Shown here piece after piece: positions 56,038 through 64,000 of a stretch of 64,000 nt of DNA. The notes under the pieces were generated by a model, which did not search any database, was not told the DNA's origin, and saw only the letters and a program-made list of their open reading frames with translations. The DNA comes from Periplaneta americana. Its lineage: Eukaryota; Arthropoda; Insecta; Blattodea; Blattidae. A program made the position numbers and the translations under genes. Position 1 is the stretch's first letter. Each line of letters opens with the position of its first letter. Location of the stretch: the NCBI RefSeq assembly GCF_040183065.1, contig NW_027185501.1:701001-765000 (forward strand), written 5' to 3'.

Positions 56038-57078
56038 AATGTTCTCATCCGTAGCTCACCTAAAATACCGAGTGAGAGTCTGGAATGGAATATTACAATC
56101 CTCGGCCACACTTCTGTTTTTTAACTTTACAGCAGTGAAAGCTCGTAGAATCATATCAGGAGAAGTAGTTGCTCTGTCAGTTTATTTTATGTCCTCATTT
56201 TCTCAGTCACTGCAACGAACATATATTTTTAACGTTTACAATCAATTAAATTGAACTTAATCCTGGGATTCTGCCAACATGGAACTCTCATCCGGAATAC
56301 TAGACACCATGCAATACGAGAACTTATTGTTAAAAGTCTTCCTTCCTTTCACGAGGTTCACCTAGAAGTCCACTGCCTTCCAAAGATGGACGTTGTCGGC
56401 GAGTTGACATCATTGCCATTGATAGAGGAAATGACAGTTTTTTCGTGTAGCACTACGTCACTCTGCCATAAAATTTCCGTATCCATTTCAAATGCATTAT
56501 TATCTGGCAATCAGTTCACATTAACAGCACTTCAATGAAGAGATGGATGAATTTACTTCCAGTATTGGCTTGTACATGACCACATAACAAAACTAATGAG
56601 TTCGAATTCAATTCTGTGAAAATAGCATGCCTTTCAAACCACACCGTAACGTTTGCATTCACTTAAGTTTCACAGTGTTAAGTTTTTTTCAAACGAGATC
56701 TCATACTGCAGTTTGGATACAAATGATAGTTCGTTGTCCAATGACAAGGCCCTCAACTTGTTATTGGCAAGGACTCCACGAGCGTGGCTCATAGATTTCG
56801 TTGGTGCCGAGAAGCATAGACCACTTAGTTCATCAGAGACTATCCAGAGTGCACCACAGGCTGTGGATCTACATCATCATCTTCTTCACAGCAGACGTTA
56901 GGCGACAGAGCCTGTTTCATCTTCACAATGTTCAAGTCCATCTTTTCCTTGGACGCCCGACTCCCTCCTACCTATAGGTTGATACAGAGCTTAGACATAT
57001 TTCGACAAAAAAAATAATAATTGCCATGACTTAGGAATCAACCCTCGTAGTATGCCACTTGAAAAATTAATAATAGTA
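56038..57078. other. Unassigned sequence
   Basis: Open frames at 56251-56538 and 56653-56901 lack recognised domains. No TIR pair or tRNA-like head seen. Confidence 0.35.
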
Positions 57079-57830
57079 ATACAGAGTGTTCCAAATTGAT
57101 ATATACACATTTTGAAACACTACTTCTCAGCAATGAGATAGGACAGAAATACGATTTTTGCGGTTTTGTATTCCTTAAGCCCATACATGTTCAAAATGGC
57201 CCCCCTCCGCCACAGTACACTCCCAACAACGACGTACTACAGAGTGACATACCAACTGGATTGTTGCTAATCCAATATCATTAGGTACAGGCATGTTCAA
57301 TCTGAACTCTCAGTTCCTCCAGTGTTTGTGGTTTTATGGCGTACGCTGTGTGCTTTAGAGCTCCCCATAGGTAGAAGTCTGGAGGGGTTAAATCCGGAGA
57401 TCGAGGTGGGAACTCCGCAGCACTTCCTCTTCGTCCTATCCATCTCTGGGTCATCATTATTTAGTGCGTGGACAAGTCTCGGAATGTAAGGCTTCCATTT
57501 TTGAGCTCGCAAAATTCGATGAACACAGGATTTGCTGATACCAATCTCACGAGAACATTGCCTCATTGACTTCTTTGGGGGATTGTGCAAAAGTCTGCAT
57601 GACTGCATCAACACTCTCGTTATCAGTGGAACTTCTCTTTCTTCCGCACCGCCCTTGCAACACATCTTGACATTGTGATACATTTTTGAGCTCGTCTTAA
57701 TGTGTGTAATCAATGTAACATGATTAAAGTATGCAGTGCTATTTGAAAAATTGATGACGTCACGTGTATCTTGTACCATAATGTAGTTACATGCACCAAA
57801 TCTCCACACTCATGTTAGCCCCTTGTTCTA
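57079..57830 (-). mobile_element. Deleted mariner-type element
   Basis: TACAGAGTGTTCCAAATTGA at 57079 is a typical mariner end with TA. The interior carries transposase remnants on the minus strand. No matching right end was found, so that limit is approximate. Confidence 0.6.
57281..57690 (-). pseudogene. Mariner-type transposase, N- and C-terminal pieces joined
   Basis: The minus strand first reads [20 protein letters not shown] and [20 protein letters not shown], the helix-turn-helix region. It then jumps, with a frame change near 57420, to [20 protein letters not shown] and [13 protein letters not shown], ending TAA 57283-57281. The middle, with the first two catalytic Asp residues, is deleted. 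Of catalytic residues only the third Asp block survives. Confidence 0.82.
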
Positions 57831-58189
57831 ACATAACGCTCAAAAACAAAAATTTCAATACCTATCCAAACAAAAAAGTTATAATAGGTGCACAAGATAC
57901 ATGGGACATCCCGCATACTCGTTCGTACATTGGATTGGACTGTAGTAAGTAGGCATAAAAACCGAGAAGGCGAAACAAGCTCCATTTAAAAGAGCCATTG
58001 TTACAGTAATTGGACATGGAAACTTCAGGAAGTGCTGCTGATGGGCTTGTATAACAATAATCGCACCTGCTGCATTTGCAAGCAGGAAATAAAACCTGCC
58101 AGACATGTTCTTCTTGGGTGTGAGGCTCTCGACAGCCATTCTCCTGGGAAAATGAAAGGATCTAGTGTTGGTATGAATGGAATGGAATT
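57831..58189. other. Unassigned sequence
   Basis: An open frame at 58032-58247 (+) contains RTCCICKQEIKPARHVLLGC, a Cys/His arrangement that might be a retroelement C-terminus; I do not recognise it further. Confidence 0.3.
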
Positions 58190-58606
58190 TTCGGGAAGGA
58201 GGACATTATGGCGCAACACTGCGACCTTTTACGATCTACTGCTCTAACCCTCAAACTAGGCGCATTTCCAAACTCACACCGGCTGACTACACTAAGGTTC
58301 GCTGCGTACCCAGGTTTCGAGCAGGCAACTCCCCTCGTCCCTAGGCCAGCCCCCTCCGTGCGTCGCCAGCCGGCGTTCGGGGAATGCTATGGAATGAGAA
58401 CGAAATGGAGAAATGTTGGCAGAATTATGTACGAGTAGATGCCTAATATGGGGAAAAGGGAGAATCCCGAGAAAAACCCCAACTGCGACCTTGTCCGCCA
58501 CAAGTGTCACTATGGATTTTTCAGTGAAAAATATCGGCGTCACCGGAACTGGAACCCGGACCACCTGCGTGACAGCTGAAGGTCTGACCATTTAGCCACT
58601 GCATAT
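58190..58606 (-). mobile_element. Long tRNA-headed SINE (minus)
   Basis: On the minus strand the head GCAGTGGCTAAATGGTCAGA (A box) and GTCCGGGTTCCAGTTCCGG (B box) are followed by GGGGTTTTTCTCGGGATTC, as in other SINEs here, then a body of about 300 bp. Left limit approximate. Confidence 0.72.
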
Positions 58607-59156
58607 TATTGGTATGGAAGTCCTGCAATTTTAGAAGATCTGGACGGCTGTGGTTAAATACGAGACTTGCAGAATAGATGTGGGTGAATCCAACCATGAA
58701 ATGATCACTGAAGACGCCCAGGATTGCAGTTGTACGTGATCTATCATCGTCTTGCTGTGAGAGAAAGAAGTACACCATTCAGGTGGTAAGGAAAAGGTAA
58801 ACATGAGCTCAAGAATTATTGTAACCGCAGACAATACAACTACGTGCAGTGCCGCTGTACACGGACCAGATATGTTTCCACATCCACTGTGCGGTGCGCG
58901 TTACACACAGCAACTATATATATATTGCTGCACAACGCCTGGCACTATAGACAGTATGCAAAGCTCTTCCGTCTCGTGCAGTGATCCAGTGTTGGGTTTA
59001 ACGAATGGCCGAATCTTTCTCGGGTGAACGGTTGTGGGTCATAAAAGACAGACGACATTGAGCCATCCAGGAGTTTCAAGAATCGTTGCAAGAATGCGAT
59101 TATCATCCTGTACCATTGGATAAAAAAAATTCTGAAGCATAGCCGTACTATGCTGC
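58607..59156. other. Unassigned sequence
   Basis: No element recognised up to the LINE at 59157. Confidence 0.35.
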
Positions 59157-59236
59157 AAGAAAATAAACGCAGAATAAATATGAGATATGCCTGCTATTAT
59201 TCGCCTGAGAAGTTTTATCATCCAGTCTGCTCTCAA

Positions 59237-59466
59237 GTTAAAGTTATGGTTTATTTAACGACGCTCGCAACTGCAGAGGTTATATCAGCGTCGCCGGATT
59301 TGCCGGAATTTTGTCCCGCAGGAGTTCTTTTACATGCCAGTAAATCTACTGACATGAGCCTATCGCATTTAAGCACACTTAAATGCCATCGACCTGGCCC
59401 GGGATCGAACCCGCAACCTTGGGGTATAGAAGGCCAGCGCTATACCAACTCGCCAACCACGTCGAC
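59237..59466 (-). mobile_element. tRNA-headed SINE in the LINE
   Basis: On the minus strand the head GTGGTTGGCGAGTTGGTATA (A box) and GCGGGTTCGATCCCGGGCCA (B box) are clear, then a body ending AACGACGCTCGCAACTGC reversed near the 3' side. TCTGCTCTCAA is duplicated at 59226-59236 and 59467-59477. 230 bp. Confidence 0.9.
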
Positions 59467-59736
59467 TCTGCTCTCAAAAAGAGCTGAAAGTTAGAATTTA
59501 TAAAACAGTTATATTTCCGATTTTTCTGTATGGTTGTGAAACTTGGAGTCTCACTTTGAGAGAGGAACAGAGGTTAGAGCTGTTCGAGAATAAGGTGCAT
59601 AGGAAAATATTTGGGGTTAAGAGGGATGAAGTTACAGGAGAATGGAGAAAGTTACACAACGCATTCTATTCTTCAAGTGACATAATTAGAAACATTAAAT
59701 CCAGGCGTTTGAGATGAGCAGGGCATGTAGCACGTA

Positions 59737-60652
59737 GAGCTGAGACGAGATGTTATGGCACCAACATGCGCGAAGTTTTAAATTGTTTGGGTAGAGGAGT
59801 GGGGGTTGTTTGGGTTACGGTTCTCAAGCTCAGAGCGGCTCCGTTTCATCTCTTTCCAAAAACATTCGTCTTACCTTAGTGTCACCACTTTCCTAGTCAA
59901 GAGTCCGAAGGTACCTAATGGAATTACGCCCGCTATTCCATCTTTACATTCTTATTCTCCGTCCGAATCAGACGACTGATCTGTGCTGGAATCAGATGTC
60001 CCTAAGTTTATGGAAATGTTCTAAAAATACTATCCATCACGTGCTCAATTTCAATGTAATTGTTCTCTACTTTCTTCACATAATCATACACTGATATCCA
60101 TTTTTGGAAGAAGCGATTGCAGAGTCGGCCTCTGCTTATGCGTAGCGTAGAAATTATAGACGAGTCTTCTTATGACTTCCTCATCAAAACTGTCTACAGC
60201 TGCAACAATTTTGTTTTTCGGCTGTGATTTTTCCGGACTGGAGAAAGATTTGCTGTTCCTGCCTCAATATTTTCCCTTCTTTCCTGATTCTTGCCAACGT
60301 TCGCTTTGAAATACCAGTGGCAGCCAGTACTCTTGCACACACGCTTTTCAATGGAATTGGTATTCCGTTTACAGCCTCTTCTGACATGAATTTCCATACA
60401 TTGCATGCTATTTCATGTCCTTGATTATGAACTACTCTATGATTTCACACCTTAGACAATGCCATAATGAGGGCGGTCAGAAGGATGATGTTTTCAGTAT
60501 TAGCAATAGCGGTAGTAGCAGAACGATCTGAATACTCGGAATGCTAGTAACCAACTAACCCAACACCCCTCCAGTTTAGTGTGAGGGCGAGTCCAAGCAA
60601 ACGAACTAAAATGCGTCTCTCGCGCCGGTGCCATAACTTCTCGTCCGGGCTC
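59737..60652 (-). mobile_element. Tc1/mariner-superfamily element, internally deleted (916 bp)
   Basis: Ends GAGCTGAGACGAGATGTTAT and reversed GAGCCCGGACGAGAAGTTAT, with TA outside both (59735-59736, 60653-60654). Other LINE copies read CACGTATGGG here with a single TA, confirming the insertion. The interior has transposase pieces on the minus strand. Confidence 0.87.
59952..60424 (-). pseudogene. Tc1-like transposase, N-terminal region and acidic C-terminus
   Basis: The minus strand reads EIACNVWKFMSEEAVNGIPI and VLAATGISKRTLARIRKEGK, a helix-turn-helix. After a frame change come KNKIVAAVDSFDEEVIRRLV and NFYATHKQRPTLQSLLPKMD, the linker before the DDE domain. Then a deletion removes the catalytic core, and the end reads LGTSDSSTDQSSDSDGE with TAA at 59954-59952. 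I recognise the layout from insect Tc1-like ORFs with a Ser/Asp-rich tail. No catalytic residue remains. Confidence 0.72.
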
Positions 60653-61006
60653 TATGGGTGAATTCAGAAATGCATATAGAGTGTTAGTTGGGAGACCTGA
60701 GGGAAAAAGATTTTTGCAGAGGCCGAAACGTAGATGGGAGGATACTACTAATATGGATTTGAGGGAGATGGGATGTGATGGTAGAGACTGATTAATCTTG
60801 TTCAGGATAGGGACCATTGGCGGGCTTATGTGAGGGCGGCAATGAACCTCCGGGTTCCTTAAAAGCCATAAGTAAGTAATGCTAGCTTGCTTCAGTTACG
60901 TCAGTTGACGCAAAACGATTTTTTCTGTGATGAAATCTGTTCTATTATACAGAAGACAATTTAATATCAGAAATCTAAATATGTATCCTGTGGTATTGTG
61001 CAACCA

Positions 61007-61391
61007 AGGCCCATTCACAATGAAAATTAAACATAACCGTAACATAAACACAGAAGATTGCGGCCAGGTTAAAAGGGATCATTTACAATAATTCACATAA
61101 ACATTGACATTAACATTGCCGTTAGACGTTAACATGAAAGTTTGCAAACTCCAAACTTTCATGCTTATGCTTACGTGATTTGCAAATAGAACACAATCGT
61201 GGAGCGCTGAAGTATACGACAGAATATGAGGAAATGGCGTCGTTGTTATGTTTCCATGGTTACCAAGTATGTTTGCTGTTATGTTTATGTTCCCATCGTG
61301 AATGATGGTATGACTTCTTGATTTTACCGTAACGTTTACATTTTTAAATTAACGCTTACGTTATGTTTAATTTTCATTGTGAATGGGCCTT
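61007..61391. mobile_element. 385-bp MITE
   Basis: Left AGGCCCATTCACAATGAAAA and reversed right end AAGGCCCATTCACAATGAAA; the inverted repeat continues with TTAAACATAAC. Inside is a small palindrome (ATGAAAGTTTG...CAAACTTTCAT). Its ends resemble the GGCTGGTTCACAATAAAC MITEs, so possibly Harbinger-type. Confidence 0.82.
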
Positions 61392-62210
61392 AAGGTGTGT
61401 TGCATGAATATCGTATGAAGTTACAGGACTTTTTTTCACATTTTACTTCCTTTTCGCCTGCCTATTTTACGTATAATAAATGCCTAAACATCCTAGCTTT
61501 ATTGATGATGATTATAAGGTGGATATGGCAGAGAAAGAGACAGAGAGACGATGACGTTGAAGAAGGGATTAAAGCGCAGAAAAGAGTGCAATTCACGTCG
61601 CTACTGAAAGAGTCCTTCAGTCTGTGGGTCCTCAAACACATTAGTTACACTTCACTATCCTTCTTATAATGAGAAAGTAAAATGACACATAGAACAGGCC
61701 TGCCACTCATAGCCGTCGTTCAGTCTGCCTTCAGGCTTAATAGAATACGAATTTCAAAGGAACCACGACGTGGTGGCTTTCGAAGCCAGTCACTCAGAAG
61801 AGCGTTGTATACGCATCACTGCCTCATGAAGACGTGCATGCGTTTCGTTGTTCTTTATTTTCATGCCAACAACATACTTCCAGTGCCATCAGACTTGTTG
61901 ACTAATCTGCTCATTACACGTTCTCGCACTTGAAGAAAGGTGTCAGGATACTCGTTATCTGCGTACACTGTTTGCAGACTATCTTCACAATTGATTATTT
62001 TCCTTCAATAACTCGTCCCTTTGATTCAGTCTTCCTCCTTAGGGGATTATGCACCATAATTTACCATTCACAAATAGCTTACTTCCCTGACTTTGAGGCT
62101 AGTTAGTATCTGACAGAGTTTAAGGAGGTGTCTTCGTTAACAGGGTAACAAATTGCACCAATGCATATGCGTGTAGGTTACGTCTACTAAAATTATTTAA
62201 ACAAACTTAA
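61392..62210. other. Unassigned sequence
   Basis: Two short open frames (61397-61669, 61682-61933) without recognised domains. Confidence 0.35.
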
Positions 62211-62370
62211 TTGTTGTTCTTTAGTCAGCTGTCCGAAGTCAGGTTTGAACCTCGTAAGTGACACCACTAAGGCACCACTCATGAGACAACTAAAGCAGGC
62301 GATAATGAGGTAATGTGGCCAATTCCTTTCCCCCTCCATTGCATACATCGCTGACTAGTCTGTATTGTTA
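62211..62370 (-). mobile_element. SINE-like repeat with CAA-type tail, second copy
   Basis: Matches 30964-31125 (TTAGTCAGCTGTCCGAAGTC, GGCACCACTCATGAGACAAC, GCGATAATGAGGTAATGTGG). Reverse strand has GAGGTTCAAACCTGAC, a fair B box, and a TTG-rich end as tail. Confidence 0.65.
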
Positions 62371-62384
62371 AAAAAACAGTCTCT

Positions 62385-62390
<6 letters not shown>

Positions 62391-62445
<55 letters not shown>
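62391..62445. repeat. (TA)n microsatellite
   Basis: About 27 TA units. Confidence 0.9.
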
Positions 62446-62448
<3 letters not shown>

Positions 62449-62449
<1 letters not shown>

Positions 62450-62697
62450 TAATTCATGAGGATTAACCGTTCCTTACGGATCTTATTTCTGAAGACATTC
62501 TGAGCAGAAAATGTCATATAGACATGTGTCCTAATCTGAATATTTTCAGAATTACACTAATTTGAAGTTGTATGTAAAATACCTTCATTCTTTGTTTTTT
62601 TTTTTTTAAATAGAAAATTACATTTTCTCACTCACTTAACACAACAAAATCGTTACAAATCACGCCGCTCCGTAAGAAACGGTAAATTCTCATCAAT
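62449..62697. mobile_element. MITE of about 250 bp
   Basis: TCATGAGGATTAACCGTTCC-TTACGGA on the left and, reversed, TGATGAGAATTTACCGTTTC-TTACGGA on the right form the inverted ends. The interior is AT-rich without ORF. Flanking duplication not resolved. Confidence 0.6.
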
Positions 62698-63044
62698 CAT
62701 CCTGTATATATACACGTACATATACACATACAACACACACAAATTATATATAAAATTGTTTTAAAGAAAAAGAACACTCTTTGATATAAGCAAATAAAAC
62801 ATTTGCAATTGGACGAAATTAAAACATTAGAAAGAAGTCCAAGAAAATCTCTCAATCATCTAGCAGCACAGTGCGCAATGTCAGGTGAATCCGCACACAG
62901 GCCTACAAAATAAGTGTGACAGTATAAGTTTTAAATTATTCAAAGATCGAATAATCTCGATAACAACGCTAAAATTCATTTTTGTAATTTGTTTCTGCAG
63001 ACGAGATTGTGAATCCTGAACTAGACTTCAGAAAAACTTAATTA

Positions 63045-63305
63045 TAGTAGCTAACGTGCTAATCGGAGCTGCGCTCGGGCTTGGGTTAGATCCCCGCTTG
63101 ATCTGATTACATGGTTGAGTTTTTCCGAGGTTTTCCCCAACCGTAAGGCAAATGTCAGGTAATCTATGGTGAATCCTCGGTCTCACCTCACTTCATCTCG
63201 CCAAAAATTGTAATCTTGTAAAATTTTGACTTGTTCCACATCTTAAAGCTTGAATGCTAATGTAAGATCTATGAAATACAATAAATGAAATGAAAATGAA
63301 AAATG
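63045..63305 (+). mobile_element. tRNA-headed SINE
   Basis: Head AGCTAACGTGCTAATCGGAG with diverged B box GGGTTAGATCCCC, then TGGTTGAGTTTTTCCGAGG, AAGGCAAATGTCAGGTAATC and GTGAATCCTCGG as in the copy at 38705-38862. Ends in AATGAAATGAAAATG-type tail. Confidence 0.75.
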
Positions 63306-63861
63306 AAATTGTAACCGCCTCGCCAATGACACTAGTTATAGCTATTTATTATGGCAGAGAATAGTCTGTGAGCTGACATAGCTCAGTGAACCCCTGAATG
63401 CAGACGAAGTCCAAACTTTACCAACAGCGAATTGAAAATTCACGACCACTTCTACCACTTACGTCCATTGTTAAATCCGAATTAATGACGGGACTTTGCT
63501 GTCTGTGGCTGTACGTTCTCCATGAAAAGTAAGGGCTTCCAGTACAGTGCAAACGACTCTCAACATGCTTTTGTTTTTGGTCTCCGCTGTTACTCAGGCA
63601 TTTCCGGCGAGAGTCTATTGTCTCCAGTGAATAAATTGGAGCCATTTCAGCAAGAGTGTCGTTTATCTTCCAAATTAGAGGATCTTATGTTACACGAAAA
63701 GGTGCGGTAATAAGCATAACCATCATCGTCACATTCATCTGTTTTAAAGAATTTAGTCTCTTGTAATTCCGTCTTGATGTCATAGACCACAAGTCCACAG
63801 GGTGTAACTAAAATGTATGTTAAAACTTTAGGGACGTATTCCTCTCATAGAATGTATGAAG
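63306..63861. other. Unassigned sequence
   Basis: Overlapping short open frames at 63418-63710 show no domain. Confidence 0.35.
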
Positions 63862-64000
63862 CAAAAGGTTCTTTAAATACGATTTCAGATAAGTTTTATG
63901 CTATGCAAAATTTTGATAGGACTGATATTTAACGAGATACACAGTTTTAAAATGACAATGTAAACACATTTCAGCGCCACCTCAGACTAATAGACTATAA
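63862..64000 (+). mobile_element. Helitron-family fragment at the window edge
   Basis: TTTCAGATAAGTTTTATGC, AAAATTTTGATAGGACTGAT and CCACCTCAGACTAATAGAC match the Helitron at 11041-12212 (around 11415-11815). It is cut by the window end. Confidence 0.75.

Larger units (their letters stand above)
59157..60875 (+). pseudogene. RTE-like LINE, 3' fragment, interrupted twice
   Basis: Pieces at 59157-59236, 59478-59736 and 60653-60875 together cover KRRINMRYACYYSPEK, CETWSLTLREEQRLELFENK, VTGEWRKLHNAF, then GESRNAY-like to the terminus CCGGGTTCCTTAAAAGCC and GTAA units. A SINE and a Tc1-like element split it. Multiple frameshifts. Confidence 0.85.

Noticed and set aside
58032-58247. Zinc-finger host protein (CCICKQEIKP...)
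   Set aside because: Too short, no further motif, and the rest of the frame is SINE sequence.
59400-59466. tRNA gene on the minus strand
   Set aside because: It is the head of the SINE at 59237-59466.

Overview
The window looks like a piece of a large, repeat-rich insect genome. The transposon families, the short retroposons with tRNA-like heads and the ATT/CAT microsatellite tails of the LINEs fit a cockroach or other blattodean such as Periplaneta. That assignment is inference from pattern memory, not a search. I found no convincing host gene, no rRNA or functional tRNA gene and no CRISPR array. Almost every long open frame is a fragment of a transposable element, a microsatellite read-through, or a shadow of one of these.

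Layout. 1-5.6 kb: a deleted transposon ORF, a complete mariner (1896-3279) with TA duplications and a frameshifted transposase, then two direct copies of a hairpin-bearing repeat. 5.6-14.1 kb: two copies of a pogo-like transposon, each already carrying the same deleted mariner. The second copy was entered by a 4.7 kb hAT element (9409-14071), which holds a SINE, which holds a MITE, which holds a Helitron. 14.1-19.2 kb: a decayed Harbinger-like Myb/SANT gene and a small MITE. 19.2-22.1 kb: a hAT relic split by a LINE. 23.4-29.9 kb: a full-length Ty3/gypsy LTR retrotransposon with paired LTRs, PBS, gag, zinc knuckle, protease-RT-RNase H-integrase and polypurine tract, broken by a few frameshifts and two stops. 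30-45.7 kb: LINE fragments of at least three families, several SINEs, a hAT MITE in a LINE, a perfect 80-nt palindrome and a pogo-like relic with a PHD-like finger. 46.4-50 kb: a hairpin-rich dispersed repeat and two mariner copies fused tail to tail into a 2 kb palindrome. 50-54.5 kb: a LINE hit by a TTAA-flanked foldback MITE, then a hAT inside another hAT; the inner hAT keeps its DDE residues and has one in-frame stop. 55-64 kb: LINE ends, SINEs, a deleted Tc1-like element inside a LINE, more MITEs, and a Helitron fragment at the edge.

The elements do not cooperate as a pathway. Their order of insertion can be read because target duplications and empty-site comparisons within the window define exact boundaries. 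The most notable structures are the five-level nest at 7.7-14.1 kb, the mariner palindrome, the nested hAT pair and the perfect hairpin at 40.7 kb. Counts and alignments were made by eye.
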